64,000 nt of DNA from Crystallibacter permensis. GTDB taxonomy: Bacteria > Actinomycetota > Actinomycetes > Actinomycetales > Micrococcaceae. The notes beneath the pieces are model-generated. The model saw nothing but the letters and a program-made list of their open reading frames with translations, did no database searches and was not told the origin of the DNA. The stretch spans positions 1 to 64,000 of the forward strand of contig NZ_JAODLR010000009.1 in the NCBI RefSeq assembly GCF_025960875.1. The letters are read 5' to 3'. This document shows, piece after piece, positions 52,787 to 63,501 of the stretch. The translations under genes and the position numbers were made by a program. Each line of letters opens with the position of its first letter. Positions within the stretch are counted from its first letter, which is position 1.

Positions 52787-53776
52787 ATGAGCGAGGATCG
52801 CCCGACAGAGGACCGTCACGTCCCCGTGCTGCGCGACCGCTGCATCAACCTCCTGGCTCCGGCAATCGAGAAGGCCATTGAAGCCACCGGACGTGCCGTT
52901 GTCGTTGACGCCACCTTGGGCATGGGCGGCCATTCCGAGGCTCTGCTCCGGCGGTATGAGCAGCTGCACCTGATTGGCATAGACCGGGACGAGCAGGCTC
53001 TGGGCCTCGCGGGCAAGCGGCTGGCTGAATTCGGCAGCAGGACAGACTTGGTGCACGCGGTCTATGACGAGATTGCCGACGTGGTCCGTGATCTTGGCAT
53101 AGACACCGTGGACGGAGTGCTCTTTGACCTGGGCGTCTCATCGATGCAGCTCGACGAACGGGACCGTGGCTTCGCCTATTCCTACGACGCGCCGCTGGAC
53201 ATGCGTATGGACACCAGCCGGGGACAGACCGCGGCAGACGTAGTAAACACCTACAGCCAGGATGAGCTGGTCCGTATTATCCGCAAGTGGGGCGAAGAGA
53301 AGTTCGCCGGCAGGATAGCATCCGCCATTGTGGCAGCCCGCGATGAAGCTCCGCTCGAAACGACGGGGCAGCTGGTGGACGCAATTCGCAAAGTGGTCCC
53401 GGCATCAGCGGCACGCACCGGTGGGCACCCGGCGAAGAGGACCTTCCAGGCGCTGCGGATCGAAGTCAATGAAGAGCTGGAGGTGCTTGAACGCGCCATC
53501 CCGGCTGCATTGGAGGTCCTGGGGATGGGCGGCCGGGTAGTGGTCATGTCCTACCACTCCCTGGAGGACAAAATCGTCAAGGGCTTCTTCGCCGCCGGCT
53601 CGCGGTCATCGGCGCCCGTCGGGTTCCCCGTGGAGCTGGAGGAGCACAAGGCCCACTTGAAAACTTTGACCAAGGGCACCGAGGTGCCGACTGAAGCAGA
53701 GATCGCAGAAAACCCGCGGGCGGCTTCGGCCAGACTCCGGGCGGTAGAACGGATTCGGAACAGGAGCTCCTCATGA
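52787..53776 (+). CDS. rsmH: 16S rRNA (cytosine(1402)-N(4))-methyltransferase
   Basis: Encodes 329 aa starting [15 protein letters not shown]. Family motifs: [29 protein letters not shown] (SAM site), [30 protein letters not shown], and [19 protein letters not shown] with [14 protein letters not shown]. It methylates C1402 of 16S rRNA in the decoding centre. GGAGGAG precedes the ATG; an in-frame start at 52619 is rejected because it would translate the structured leader. The stop overlaps ftsL (ATGA). Older name mraW. Confidence 0.95.
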   Translation: MSEDRPTEDRHVPVLRDRCINLLAPAIEKAIEATGRAVVVDATLGMGGHSEALLRRYEQLHLIGIDRDEQALGLAGKRLAEFGSRTDLVHAVYDEIADVVRDLGIDTVDGVLFDLGVSSMQLDERDRGFAYSYDAPLDMRMDTSRGQTAADVVNTYSQDELVRIIRKWGEEKFAGRIASAIVAARDEAPLETTGQLVDAIRKVVPASAARTGGHPAKRTFQALRIEVNEELEVLERAIPAALEVLGMGGRVVVMSYHSLEDKIVKGFFAAGSRSSAPVGFPVELEEHKAHLKTLTKGTEVPTEAEIAENPRAASARLRAVERIRNRSSS

Positions 53777-54501
53777 GTGCAACAGCTCGGAACACCAGGC
53801 CGGCAGTTCAACCAATGGTGGAGGGCAGCACCGCCCGGGACGCCCGGTATGCCCGCGCGCTGCCCGAACGGAGCGCAGCGCCCCGCACACCGCTGTCGCT
53901 AGTACCATCCGGGCCGGCGCGCAAGCGCGTGCCTTTTGCCGTGTTCTGCTTCGCCGTGCTCGTTGCCGCCCTCGGATGCGTGCTGGTACTCAATATCTCC
54001 GTGTCCGGAGGACAATACGACATCGTGAAGCTGCGCGGCGAACAGGTCGCCTTGGCCCAGCAGAACGAAAAACTGACACAGCAGCTGGAAAACCGCCAGG
54101 CTCCACAGAATCTGGCCGCGGAGGCTGCACAATTGGGAATGGTGGTTTCGCCTTCGGTCGGTTCCATTGATTTGGAGACGATGAAGGTCAGCGGGGAACC
54201 GCAGGCGGCAAAGGAAGGCTCTGCGCCGTCACAGTTGGTGGATCGTCCGGAACTCCCGGCGCAGGCACTGACGCCCGCTGAGGCCGCTGAAGCCGAGTCT
54301 GGCGCTGAAACCGGAGCCGAGGCTCCGGTTGAGGCCGAAGCTCCGGCAGCAGCGGAAAAGGCAGTTGAGGCAGACCAACCGCCGGCAAAACCGAAGCGGG
54401 CAGCCGAACAGGCGTCAGCCGGGGGCAGTGAGAAGGCATTCAGCCCCGAGGAGCTGAACGGCGGAACCATCCCGGCACCGAAGCAAAAAACAGGGCAGTA
54501 A
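53773..54501 (+). CDS. ftsL: Cell division protein FtsL-like
   Basis: Encodes 242 aa, identified mainly by position and layout. A basic cytoplasmic N-terminus (~50 aa) is followed by one membrane segment ([23 protein letters not shown]) and a coiled coil ([31 protein letters not shown]), as in septal FtsL/DivIC proteins. An unusually long Ala/Glu/Pro-rich tail (~residues 150-242) extends outside. It should recruit FtsW/FtsI to the septum with FtsQ and FtsB. It overlaps rsmH by 4 nt. Confidence 0.8.
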   Translation: MSATARNTRPAVQPMVEGSTARDARYARALPERSAAPRTPLSLVPSGPARKRVPFAVFCFAVLVAALGCVLVLNISVSGGQYDIVKLRGEQVALAQQNEKLTQQLENRQAPQNLAAEAAQLGMVVSPSVGSIDLETMKVSGEPQAAKEGSAPSQLVDRPELPAQALTPAEAAEAESGAETGAEAPVEAEAPAAAEKAVEADQPPAKPKRAAEQASAGGSEKAFSPEELNGGTIPAPKQKTGQ

Positions 54502-54537
54502 CAACCAATTGCCCGGTGAGACGAACGAGGATCCCTA

Positions 54538-56316
54538 GTGGCAAGAACCAAGGCCCAAGTCCAAAGCAACCGGCGGGCCGAAGTGACGGCTCGAAGGCTC
54601 CGCGCAGGACTCGCCGTGGTGCTGGTCCTGCTGGTCATCCTGGGCGGACGTCTTTTCCAGCTACAGGGCCTCGATACCGCCGGGATGGCTCAAGCCGCGA
54701 TCGACAAGCGCCTGCGGACCTCGGAAATGCCCGCCCTGCGAGGCGAAATCCTTGACGCCGAAGGGACCGTGCTGGCCCGAAGCGTGCAACGTTTCGACAT
54801 CGTCGTGGACCAGCGCCTGGTCGAGGATTTCCAGCGCTTCAACCCGGAAACCCGCCAGGTGGACGACGTGCAGATCGAGGGCGAAATCGAGAAGCTCGCG
54901 TCCATCCTGGGCCAGGATGTGGCCACGGTGCGGGACGCCGTCGTCGGTGATAAGCCGTTCAACTACGTAGCGAAATCGGTCACGCCCGAAATCCAGGAGA
55001 AAGTCGAGAACCTGGCCTTTCCCGGCCTGCAGTCGCGCGAGACCACTACCAGGACCTACCCGGTGGGTGAGGTAGCTGGCTCGGTAGTCGGCTTCCTGGG
55101 GTCCGACGGCACGCCCCTCGAAGGCATTGAAGCCACGCAACAGGAAGTGCTGGCCGGCACTCCCGGTGAGCGCACCTTCGAAATCGGCGCGGACGGAATC
55201 CGCATTCCGGTGGCAACCAACGAAGAGGTGCCTGCCCAGGACGGCCAGAGCGTGAGGCTCACCCTGAACTCGGACCTGCAGTGGTATGCCCAGGAGGCGA
55301 TCGCTGCAGAGGTCAAGGAATACGACGCCGAATACGGCACCATTGTGGTGATGAACGCCAAGACCGGTGACATTATCGCCCTGGCGGATTCCACCACGCT
55401 GGATCCCAACGATCCCGGAGCCACGCCTGACGGAAAGCGGCAGTCCTTCGCCGCGACGAAAGCCTTCGAGCCCGGCTCGACGACGAAGATGATCACCATG
55501 GCTGCGGCCATCGAAGAGGGCATCACTACGCCGAGCACCAAATACACAATTCCGCCCGAGTATACGGTCAACGGCCAGACGTTCATCGATGCCCGGCCGC
55601 ACGGTACCAAGACGCTGACCACGGCGGGCATCCTGGCGAATTCCTGGAACACGGGCACCGTGATGATCGGCGAACAGCTGACCAGGCAGCAACGCTACGA
55701 CTACCTTCGCAGGTTCGGCACCGGCCACAAGTTCGACATCGGGCTCCACGGGACCACCGCGGGCCTGCTGGCACCGCCGGAGACCTGGGACGGCCGGCAG
55801 GAGTTCACGGTCCTCTTCGGCCAGGGCCTGGCTCAGACCGCCCTGCACACCGCCGTCGCCTTTGCCACCATTGCCAACGACGGCGTCAGGATGGAGCCGC
55901 GGCTGATCGATGCCTATATCGACCCCGACGGTACCGAGCATCCGGTGGCCAAGGAGGAAGTCGGGCGTGCAGTCTCCTCCAAGACCGCGAACCAGGTCCA
56001 GGACATGCTGGAGACCGACTCGCACGTTGCCAGTGGACTGCCGGGTAATATCGAGGACTACCGCATCGGTGTGAAGACGGGTACGGCCGAGGCGCCGTCC
56101 GACGACGGCGGGTTCAGCGGCTATACGATTTCCTACGCAGGCATCGCCCCCATGGAGGACCCTGAGTATGTTGTCGTGGCGACCATTCAGCAACCGGAGG
56201 GCGGCGTGTTCTCGCTGACCGCCGGCCCGGTTTTCAAGAAGGTCATGAGCCAAGTGCTCAACACCTACAATGTGCCGCCGTCCACCACCAAGCCGGTTAA
56301 ACTTCCGCTCGAGTAA
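54538..56316 (+). CDS. ftsI: Septal penicillin-binding protein (FtsI/PBP3, transpeptidase)
   Basis: Encodes 592 aa from a GTG. One N-terminal membrane anchor (LRAGLAVVLVLLVILGGRLFQL) precedes the PBP dimerisation domain (MPALRGEILDAEGTVLARSVQRFDIVVD). The transpeptidase domain carries SxxK (EPGSTTKMI), SxN (SWNTG) and KTG (VKTGTAEAP). It cross-links peptidoglycan at the septum with FtsW. No C-terminal PASTA domains are present. Its stop and a candidate murE ATG share one base, but murE more likely begins 18 nt later. Confidence 0.94.
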   Translation: MARTKAQVQSNRRAEVTARRLRAGLAVVLVLLVILGGRLFQLQGLDTAGMAQAAIDKRLRTSEMPALRGEILDAEGTVLARSVQRFDIVVDQRLVEDFQRFNPETRQVDDVQIEGEIEKLASILGQDVATVRDAVVGDKPFNYVAKSVTPEIQEKVENLAFPGLQSRETTTRTYPVGEVAGSVVGFLGSDGTPLEGIEATQQEVLAGTPGERTFEIGADGIRIPVATNEEVPAQDGQSVRLTLNSDLQWYAQEAIAAEVKEYDAEYGTIVVMNAKTGDIIALADSTTLDPNDPGATPDGKRQSFAATKAFEPGSTTKMITMAAAIEEGITTPSTKYTIPPEYTVNGQTFIDARPHGTKTLTTAGILANSWNTGTVMIGEQLTRQQRYDYLRRFGTGHKFDIGLHGTTAGLLAPPETWDGRQEFTVLFGQGLAQTALHTAVAFATIANDGVRMEPRLIDAYIDPDGTEHPVAKEEVGRAVSSKTANQVQDMLETDSHVASGLPGNIEDYRIGVKTGTAEAPSDDGGFSGYTISYAGIAPMEDPEYVVVATIQQPEGGVFSLTAGPVFKKVMSQVLNTYNVPPSTTKPVKLPLE

Positions 56317-56333
56317 TGATTCTGGAGAACTTT

Positions 56334-57962
56334 GTGAGCACCACCCCCCGACAGCCGCACAGGTCTGCCTCGCCGATGCGGCCGGAACTTGTCGAGCCCG
56401 TCACCCTGCAGGAACTTCAGCAGGTCCTGGCAGACGCCGGCTTGCCGGCCATGGCGTCGGCTGCAGGAACGGACTGGGACATTGCCGTGACCGGCCTTAC
56501 GATCGACTCGCGCGCCGTGGAGCCGGGGGACTTCTACATCGCTTTGCCGGGAGCCAACCGGCACGGGGCCGAGTTCGCTGGGCAGGTCGCCGCAGCAGGT
56601 GCAGCGGCAATTCTTACGGACGACGCCGGAACCCAGTTGCTTGCGAGGGAAGACTTGGGCACGGTGCCGGTGCTGGCCGCCCCGGACCTGCGGGCTCTCG
56701 TTGGACCGCTCTCGGCCAGGGTCTACAACAGCCAACCCGCAGGGACCCGGCCAAGTCTCTTCGCCGTCACCGGTACCAACGGAAAAACCACCACCACCTA
56801 CTTCGTGAACTCCCTGCTGAAGGCACTGGGCCAATCCACCGGCCTGATCGGGACGATCGAAATCACCGCGGGCAGCGATCCGATTCCCAGTGCGCTCACC
56901 ACGCCCGAGTCTCCGGAAGTCCACGGCGTCCTCGGCCTGATGCGCGAACGCGGTCTGGATGCGGCGGCGATGGAAGTGTCCTCTCACGCCATCTCCTACC
57001 GGCGGGTGGATGGAGTCCGCTTTGACGTGGCAGGATTCACCAATCTCACGCAGGACCATCTCGATCTGCACGGCAGCATGGACGAGTACTTCCAGACGAA
57101 GGCCGAGCTTTTCACACCCCGGAGGGTCCGCCGCGCCGTAGTCTGCGTAGATGATCCCTGGGGACGCCGGCTGGCTGAAAGTTCCGACGTACCGACCATC
57201 TCGCTCAGTGCCACCGGCGCCCCTGCGGACTGGCGGGTTGAGTCCATTCAGCGCGCAGGACTGGGTCACACGTTCGAGCTGCACGGTCCGGGCGGAGTGC
57301 TGCGGCTGCATACCGGCCTGCCGGGGGACTTCAACGTATCCAACGCCGCCCTGGCAGCAGTCATGGTGCTCGCCTCCGGTGTGGACGTCCACCGACTCCA
57401 GGCGGCGCTGGATGCGAGGGACCCGTTCACGGTGGATGTTCCCGGACGGATGCAGCTGATCAGCGAGCAGCCTGCTGGAATTGTTGATTTTGCCCACAAT
57501 CCCGACGCGCTGGAGCGCACTCTCGCGTCCGTGCGCCGGCCCGAAGCCGGCTCCCGCGTCATTATCGTCTTTGGTGCGACAGGGGACCGCGACCAGACCA
57601 AACGCCCGCTGATGGGAGCCATCGCAGCCCGGGGTGCCGACGTCGTTATTGTCACCGACGATGATCCGCACGGCGAAGACGAAGCCGCCATCCGCCAGGA
57701 CGTCCTGAAGGGCGCCATTGCGGTGAAGCAGGACGAACAGCTGGACACCGTGATCGAGGAAATCTTTCCGCGCGGCGCGGCGATCGACCGCGCCGTGGAA
57801 ATGGCCACGGAGGCAGATACCGTCCTCGTTGCCGGCCGCGGACACGAGGTCTGGCAGGAGGTCAAAGGCGTGAACCTGGCCCTTGATGACCGGGTGGAGC
57901 TGCGGCTGGCGTTGCGCCGGCATGGATTCTATGCCCTTGGTGCTGACGCGGTAGAGTCCTAG
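56334..57962 (+). CDS. murE: UDP-MurNAc-dipeptide ligase MurE, probably L-lysine adding
   Basis: Encodes 542 aa from the GTG at 56334, with GGAG 7 nt upstream; an ATG at 56316 is an alternative. Mur ligase motifs are VTGTNGKTTTTYFVNSLL, the EVSSHAIS and FTNLTQDHLD segments, and FAHNPDALERTL. Diaminopimelate-adding enzymes carry DNPR at the amino-acid pocket; here the aligned stretch is DDPHGED, so the arginine is absent. That agrees with L-lysine at position 3 of Arthrobacter peptidoglycan, but the amino acid is an inference. ATP drives the ligation in the cytoplasm. Confidence 0.92.
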   Translation: MSTTPRQPHRSASPMRPELVEPVTLQELQQVLADAGLPAMASAAGTDWDIAVTGLTIDSRAVEPGDFYIALPGANRHGAEFAGQVAAAGAAAILTDDAGTQLLAREDLGTVPVLAAPDLRALVGPLSARVYNSQPAGTRPSLFAVTGTNGKTTTTYFVNSLLKALGQSTGLIGTIEITAGSDPIPSALTTPESPEVHGVLGLMRERGLDAAAMEVSSHAISYRRVDGVRFDVAGFTNLTQDHLDLHGSMDEYFQTKAELFTPRRVRRAVVCVDDPWGRRLAESSDVPTISLSATGAPADWRVESIQRAGLGHTFELHGPGGVLRLHTGLPGDFNVSNAALAAVMVLASGVDVHRLQAALDARDPFTVDVPGRMQLISEQPAGIVDFAHNPDALERTLASVRRPEAGSRVIIVFGATGDRDQTKRPLMGAIAARGADVVIVTDDDPHGEDEAAIRQDVLKGAIAVKQDEQLDTVIEEIFPRGAAIDRAVEMATEADTVLVAGRGHEVWQEVKGVNLALDDRVELRLALRRHGFYALGADAVES

Positions 57963-57968
57963 ATCGTC

Positions 57969-59495
57969 ATGATTGAACTTACTGCAGCCGAAATTGCGGC
58001 AATTACACGCGGGCGCATCATTGGGGAACCGACAGATGGTTCGGCGGACACCGCCGCTGTGACGGTTAATTCCGCCGCAACGGATTCGCGGGAAGTGATT
58101 CCCGGAGCACTGTTCGTGGCGAAGCCCGGCGAGAAGACCGATGGCCACCTGTTCGTTCCCCGGTCCTTTACCGCCGGCGCCGTGCTGGCGCTGACCGAAC
58201 GCGAAATAACCGACGACGCCGGCCGTCTGCTGCCGCAGGTCATCGTGCCTGACGCGGTGGAGGCCATGGGGGCCATCGCCGCTGACGTCGTGGCGCGGCT
58301 GCGTGCCCACGGACCGCTGTCGGTTGTCGGGATCACCGGCAGCGCGGGCAAGACCACCACCAAGGATCTGCTCGCGGGCATTCTGGCCCAGGCCGGTCCC
58401 ACCGTGGCCCCGGTGGGCTCCTACAACGGCGAGGTCGGCGTGCCGCTGACCATTTTCAACGCCGACTTCGACACCCGTTACCTGGTGGTGGAAATGGGAG
58501 CCACCGGGCTGGGACATATCACGTACCTGACCGACATGGTGAAGCCTGACACCGGCGTCGTACTTGGTGTGGGTACAGCCCATGCCGGCGAGTTCGGCGG
58601 CGTAGACAACATCGCCCGCGCCAAGGGTGAACTGGTTGAAGCGCTCGGAGCCGATGGGACGGCCATCATCAATGCCGACGACCCGCGGGTACGCCAGATG
58701 GACGCCCGCACCACGGCGAAGCTGCTGTATTTCACCGCCGACGCCGGGTTCTCGCCGGCCGCTGCGGACGCTGAAGTTTTGCGTGCCACCGAGGTGCGCA
58801 CCAATGCCGCCGGGCACCCGGAACTGACGGTCCGCTTCCCGGATGGAACCGAAAGCCGGATTGTTTCCGGGCTGATCGGCATCCACCATGCCACCAACCT
58901 GCTGGCAGCGGCCTCCGCAGCCTGGTCGCTCGGCATCAGCGCCGAACTGATCACCAGCGGCCTGAACGGCCGTGGCCCGGCCTCCCGTTGGAGGATGGAA
59001 CGCACCGAGCGGCCGGACGGTGTGACGATCATTAACGACGCCTACAACGCCAACCCCGAATCGATGCGTGCCGCCCTGCGGACCCTGGCCGAACTTGGCC
59101 GCGGCGAGGGGCGGCGTACCTGGGCGGTACTCGGCGAGATGCTGGAGCTGGGCGAGGATTCCATCCACGAGCACGATGCGATCGGGCGGACTCTGGTCCG
59201 TTTGAACATCGCCAAGCTGATCGTGGTGGGCACCGGGGCTCGAGCCATGCACACCGGAGCCGTCATGGAGGGCTCCTGGGGCGATGAGTCCATGTTCGTC
59301 GAGACGCCGGAAGACGCCTACAAGGTGCTCCAACGGGACCTGCAACCGGGCGACCTGGTGTTGTTCAAGTCTTCCAACGGGGCCGGGTTACGGCACCTGG
59401 GAGACCGGGTAGCCTTGCGTGAGCCATCCCCAACTGCCCCGCCATCCGGCGTGGCAGAAACACCGATTCCTGCAGAGGGAGGTATCCAGTCGTGA
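57969..59495 (+). CDS. murF: UDP-MurNAc-tripeptide--D-Ala-D-Ala ligase
   Basis: Encodes 508 aa. Mur ligase motifs: [19 protein letters not shown] (ATP), [12 protein letters not shown], and [15 protein letters not shown] in the C-terminal domain. It adds D-Ala-D-Ala to complete the pentapeptide. It starts 6 nt after murE and its stop overlaps mraY (GTGA). The C-terminal ~30 residues are Pro-rich and variable. Confidence 0.95.
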   Translation: MIELTAAEIAAITRGRIIGEPTDGSADTAAVTVNSAATDSREVIPGALFVAKPGEKTDGHLFVPRSFTAGAVLALTEREITDDAGRLLPQVIVPDAVEAMGAIAADVVARLRAHGPLSVVGITGSAGKTTTKDLLAGILAQAGPTVAPVGSYNGEVGVPLTIFNADFDTRYLVVEMGATGLGHITYLTDMVKPDTGVVLGVGTAHAGEFGGVDNIARAKGELVEALGADGTAIINADDPRVRQMDARTTAKLLYFTADAGFSPAAADAEVLRATEVRTNAAGHPELTVRFPDGTESRIVSGLIGIHHATNLLAAASAAWSLGISAELITSGLNGRGPASRWRMERTERPDGVTIINDAYNANPESMRAALRTLAELGRGEGRRTWAVLGEMLELGEDSIHEHDAIGRTLVRLNIAKLIVVGTGARAMHTGAVMEGSWGDESMFVETPEDAYKVLQRDLQPGDLVLFKSSNGAGLRHLGDRVALREPSPTAPPSGVAETPIPAEGGIQS

Positions 59496-60601
59496 TTTCC
59501 CTGCTTATCGGCTCGGCAATGGCTCTGGTGCTTGCCCTCGTTGGCACGCCGCTGTTCATCAGGCTGCTTGTCAAAAGGGGCTACGGCCAGTTCATCCGCG
59601 ATGATGGTCCGACCTCCCACCACACCAAGCGCGGCACGCCGACTATGGGCGGTACAGTCATTGTCGGCTCCGTCGCCATCGCCTATTTCGGCACGCACTT
59701 GCTCGAATGGATGATGAACCAGAACCACCCCGGTCCGACCGTTTCCGGCGGCGTACTGCTGCTGCTGATGGCCGGTATGGGCCTGATCGGTTTCCTGGAT
59801 GACTTCCTGAAGATCTCGAAACAGCGCAGCCTGGGGCTCCGGGCCTGGTCCAAGATTGTGCTCCAGGGCATCGTCGGCGTGCTGTTCGCCATCCTGGCAC
59901 TGAACTTTCCGGATGAGGCCGGGCGCACTCCGGCGTCGATGAACATCTCCGTGGTCCGGGACATACCGTGGCTGGACCTGGCCGCAGGCGGCACCGTGCT
60001 CGGCACCATTCTGTTCATAATCTGGTCCAACCTGATCGTGACCGGAGCCACCAACGGCGTGAACCTGACCGATGGGCTCGACGGACTGGCGGCCGGCGCC
60101 TCCGTCATGGTGTTCAGCGCCTACATGCTCATGGGTATCTGGCAGTTCAATCAGGCCTGCGGTTCGATCAAGGTGGCGGGGGAGGTTTGCTACGAGGTCC
60201 GGGACCCGATGGATCTTGCCCTGCTGGCCGGGTCCCTCTGCGGCGCCCTGATCGGATTCCTGTGGTGGAACACCTCGCCTGCCAAGATCTTCATGGGCGA
60301 CACCGGATCGCTGGCCCTTGGCGGCGCCATCGCCGGTTTCGCCATCCTCTCGCGCACTCAGTTGCTGCTGGTTGTACTGGCAGGCCTGTTTGTCCTGATT
60401 GCCCTCTCGGTCATCATCCAGGTTGCGTTCTTCAAACTCAGCGGCGGCAAACGCGTCTTCAAGATGGCACCGCTGCAGCACCATTTCGAACTCAAAGGCT
60501 GGGCCGAGGTGACAGTGGTGGTCCGGTTCTGGATCATCGCCGGCCTGTGCGTGGCTGCAGGACTGGGAATCTTCTACGCTGAATGGGTTGTTGGGCTGTG
60601 A
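59492..60601 (+). CDS. mraY: Phospho-MurNAc-pentapeptide transferase
   Basis: Encodes 369 aa with about ten membrane segments. Family signatures: [17 protein letters not shown], the [14 protein letters not shown] catalytic region, [12 protein letters not shown], and [16 protein letters not shown]. It transfers phospho-MurNAc-pentapeptide to undecaprenyl phosphate, making lipid I. GTG start overlaps the murF stop by 4 nt, with GGAGGT just upstream. Confidence 0.96.
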   Translation: MISLLIGSAMALVLALVGTPLFIRLLVKRGYGQFIRDDGPTSHHTKRGTPTMGGTVIVGSVAIAYFGTHLLEWMMNQNHPGPTVSGGVLLLLMAGMGLIGFLDDFLKISKQRSLGLRAWSKIVLQGIVGVLFAILALNFPDEAGRTPASMNISVVRDIPWLDLAAGGTVLGTILFIIWSNLIVTGATNGVNLTDGLDGLAAGASVMVFSAYMLMGIWQFNQACGSIKVAGEVCYEVRDPMDLALLAGSLCGALIGFLWWNTSPAKIFMGDTGSLALGGAIAGFAILSRTQLLLVVLAGLFVLIALSVIIQVAFFKLSGGKRVFKMAPLQHHFELKGWAEVTVVVRFWIIAGLCVAAGLGIFYAEWVVGL

Positions 60602-60603
60602 CC

Positions 60604-62127
60604 ATGAACGAACGGCTGGATTCGCTGACGTCCTGGGACGCCGACTGGTCCGGACTGCGGGTGGTAGTCACCGGCATCGGCCTGTCCGGCTTCTCCGCGG
60701 CAGACACGCTGATTGAACTCGGTGCCAAGGTGGTGCTGGTCGATGCCCAGGACACCGAGGAAAACCGCGCCAAGGCGGACACGCTGAACATTGTCGGTGC
60801 GCATCAGGTACTGCTGGGGCCCGGGCACACCCAATCGCTTCCGCTGGTTGACGGCGAAGCGGCCGAGCTCGTGGTTACCTCGCCCGGCTGGAGTCCGCAG
60901 CAGCCCCTGTTGGCCGCTGCCGCAGCAGCAGGGATCGCCATCTGGGGCGATGTGGAGCTTGCCTGGCGGGTACGCGAGCGAGCCGGGCGGCGGACCGCCG
61001 AATGGGTTGTCATTACCGGGACCAACGGAAAGACCACGACGGTGGGCCTGGCAGCGTCGATGCTGCAGGCAGCCGGGCTGCGGGCCATCGCTGCCGGCAA
61101 CGTGGGCACCCCTGTGCTGGACGCCATCCGGGACCCGCTGGGCTACGACGTGCTCGCCGTCGAACTCTCCAGCTTCCAGTTGCACTGGTCCTATTCGCTC
61201 TCGCCGTTGGCCAGCGTCTGCCTCAACGTTGCCCAGGACCATGTGGACTGGCACGGCTCGTACGAGAACTACCTCGCGGACAAAGCCAAAATCTATGCGA
61301 ATACCAAGATTGCCTGCGTCTACAACGCTGAACAGCGTGAGACCGAGGCGATGGTGGAAGAGGCCGACGTCGTGGAGGGCTGCCGTGCCATCGGCTTCAC
61401 CACCGGCATGCCGGCCGTGAGCATGGTCGGCGTGGTGGAGAATCTGCTCGTTGACCGCGCGTTTATCGAAGCACGTAAGGACTCGGCCGCCGAACTGGCG
61501 GCGTTGACGGACCTGGGCGAGCTGGCCCCACGGCATCTGGTTGCCAACGCGCTGGCGGCCGCAGCACTGGTCCGTGCCTACGGGGTGGAACCGGCCGCGG
61601 TCCGCGACGGCATCCGCAACTACAACCCCGGCGCGCACCGAATCCAGAAAATCGCCGACATCGATGGAGTGCTCTGGGTCAACGACTCCAAAGCAACCAA
61701 CCCACACGCGGCGGCGGCTTCGCTGGCGGCATTCTCCTCGGTGGTATGGATCGCTGGCGGATTGTCCAAGGGCGTGGACTACAGCGAACTCGTCGCTGCA
61801 CACAGCAAACGGCTGAAGGCCGTCGTCGTTATTGGCCAGGACAGCACGGAACTACTGGCCGCGTTGGAGCGACACGCACCGGATGTTCCGGTGATCACGG
61901 TCCCGGCGCGAGACACTGATAACGGACAGCCCGTGGGCGGAGGCGAACCTGTCACCGGCGGGAAGATCATGGCTTCAGCTGTGGCCGCGGCAGCACGGAT
62001 TGCCGTAGACGGGGATACCGTGCTGATGGCTCCGGCGGCTGCCTCCATGGACCAGTTCACGTCCTACGCCCATCGCGGCGATGCCTTCATCGAAGCGGTC
62101 CATGGCATCCAGGAAGGTCAGGCGTAG
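60604..62127 (+). CDS. murD: UDP-MurNAc-L-Ala--D-Glu ligase
   Basis: Encodes 507 aa. An N-terminal nucleotide-binding domain (VVVTGIGLSGFSAADTLIELGAKVVLVDAQD) binds the uracil part. ITGTNGKTTTVGLAASML is the ATP loop, AVELSSFQLHWSYSL and NVAQDHVDWHGSYENYLADKAKIY are central motifs, and VNDSKATNPHAAAASL closes the C-terminal domain. It adds D-Glu to UDP-MurNAc-L-Ala. The ATG lies 2 nt after the mraY stop; an upstream frame start at 60583 is inside mraY. Confidence 0.95.
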   Translation: MNERLDSLTSWDADWSGLRVVVTGIGLSGFSAADTLIELGAKVVLVDAQDTEENRAKADTLNIVGAHQVLLGPGHTQSLPLVDGEAAELVVTSPGWSPQQPLLAAAAAAGIAIWGDVELAWRVRERAGRRTAEWVVITGTNGKTTTVGLAASMLQAAGLRAIAAGNVGTPVLDAIRDPLGYDVLAVELSSFQLHWSYSLSPLASVCLNVAQDHVDWHGSYENYLADKAKIYANTKIACVYNAEQRETEAMVEEADVVEGCRAIGFTTGMPAVSMVGVVENLLVDRAFIEARKDSAAELAALTDLGELAPRHLVANALAAAALVRAYGVEPAAVRDGIRNYNPGAHRIQKIADIDGVLWVNDSKATNPHAAAASLAAFSSVVWIAGGLSKGVDYSELVAAHSKRLKAVVVIGQDSTELLAALERHAPDVPVITVPARDTDNGQPVGGGEPVTGGKIMASAVAAAARIAVDGDTVLMAPAAASMDQFTSYAHRGDAFIEAVHGIQEGQA

Positions 62128-62145
62128 AGCCCGTAAGGAGCAGTA

Positions 62146-63501
62146 ATGGTCAACACGCCCAACCGGGAAACATCCCGGAAACCGGCGTCGAAGGCGTCTG
62201 CCCGGCCGGCCGGTGCCGCTGCCGGGAAGCTCCGAAATCCGGAGGAAGACCCCGAGGGCAGCAAAACCGGGCTGCGGGTCAAAACCAAGGCACTGCTCGA
62301 CAGGATTGAAGGAACCGGTCAGGAACCGACGGGTTTCAGCTACTACCTCATCCTGGGTTCGGCTTTTGCCTTGACCGCCATCGGCCTGCTGATGGTGCTT
62401 TCATCCTCCGCGGTGGAGTCAATTGCCGACGGCGAATCCCCGTTCGAATTGTTCGTCAAGCAGGGAATTTTCGCCGTGATCGGCCTGGTGCTGATGCTGC
62501 TGCTGTCCAGGTTGAACGTGCCCACATTCAAGAAACTCGGCTGGCCTGCGCTGGCACTGGCGCTGGCGCTGCTGGTACTGGTGTTCACGCCCCTGGGTAT
62601 CGACGTCAATGGTAACCGGAACTGGATTCAGCTCGGACCCGGCGTCACGGCACAGCCATCGGAGGCGGCCAAACTCGCACTGGGTCTTTGGATGGCCTGC
62701 GTACTGGTCCGCAAGGGCCCGTTGCTCGGCGAATGGAAGCATGCGGTGGTGCCCGTACTGCCGGTTGGCGGCCTGGTGATTCTGCTGGTGCTTCTTGGCA
62801 ACGACCTGGGCACGGCCATGATCATCATGCTGATTATTGCCGGCGCGCTTTACTTCGCCGGCGCCCGGATGAAACTCTTCCTCGTGGCCGGCGGCGCTGC
62901 CGTGGTGGGCGTGCTGCTGCTGGCAATCACGAGTCCCAACCGCGTCGCGCGCATTACCATGTGGCTGGACCAGAGCTGCGAGGTCACCACAGGACTTAAT
63001 ATGCAGTCATGCAACGGGCTGTTCGCGCTGGCGTCGGGCGGCTGGTGGGGCGTGGGCCTCGGACAGAGCCGGCAGAAGTACAGCTGGATTCCCGAGGCGC
63101 ACAACGACTACATTTTCGCCATCATCGGTGAGGAACTGGGCTTGCTGGGCACCCTCGTTGTGGTGGCCCTCTTCGGCATTCTGTCGGTAGCGATCGTGCG
63201 CACCGTCATGCGCCATGACGATCCCTTCGTCCGCATCTTCGGCGGCTCCATCATGGTCTGGATCATCGGCCAGGCGTTCCTGAACATGGGTGTGGTGACA
63301 GGGCTGCTGCCCGTCGTCGGTGTTCCGCTGCCGTTCATTTCCTACGGTGGCTCGGCACTGACCATCACACTTGCCGCGGTCGGGGTACTGTTATCTTTTG
63401 CCCGGCCTGATGCCCGGGCGGGCAGGAACCGAGCCAGGAAACGAGCCAGAAACCTGGCACAGCGGAAGGCCCCGGAGCCAGCCGGAAACATCAGCAAGTA
63501 A
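62146..63501 (+). CDS. ftsW: Septal peptidoglycan polymerase FtsW (SEDS)
   Basis: Encodes 451 aa. A polar N-terminal extension (~60 aa) is followed by about ten membrane segments. SEDS motifs include [14 protein letters not shown]-type [61 protein letters not shown] with the catalytic Asp region, and [12 protein letters not shown]. It polymerises lipid II at the septum with FtsI. AAGGAG precedes the ATG. The basic tail (RARKRARN) is cytoplasmic. The stop overlaps the murG start (TAATG). Confidence 0.94.
   Translation: MVNTPNRETSRKPASKASARPAGAAAGKLRNPEEDPEGSKTGLRVKTKALLDRIEGTGQEPTGFSYYLILGSAFALTAIGLLMVLSSSAVESIADGESPFELFVKQGIFAVIGLVLMLLLSRLNVPTFKKLGWPALALALALLVLVFTPLGIDVNGNRNWIQLGPGVTAQPSEAAKLALGLWMACVLVRKGPLLGEWKHAVVPVLPVGGLVILLVLLGNDLGTAMIIMLIIAGALYFAGARMKLFLVAGGAAVVGVLLLAITSPNRVARITMWLDQSCEVTTGLNMQSCNGLFALASGGWWGVGLGQSRQKYSWIPEAHNDYIFAIIGEELGLLGTLVVVALFGILSVAIVRTVMRHDDPFVRIFGGSIMVWIIGQAFLNMGVVTGLLPVVGVPLPFISYGGSALTITLAAVGVLLSFARPDARAGRNRARKRARNLAQRKAPEPAGNISK

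Noticed and set aside
56265-59345. A ~1,000-codon antisense open frame across ftsI, murE and murF
   Set aside because: Long antisense frames are expected opposite GC-rich genes with strong third-position bias; the translation is His/Gly/Arg-rich without domains, and the sense genes are unmistakable.
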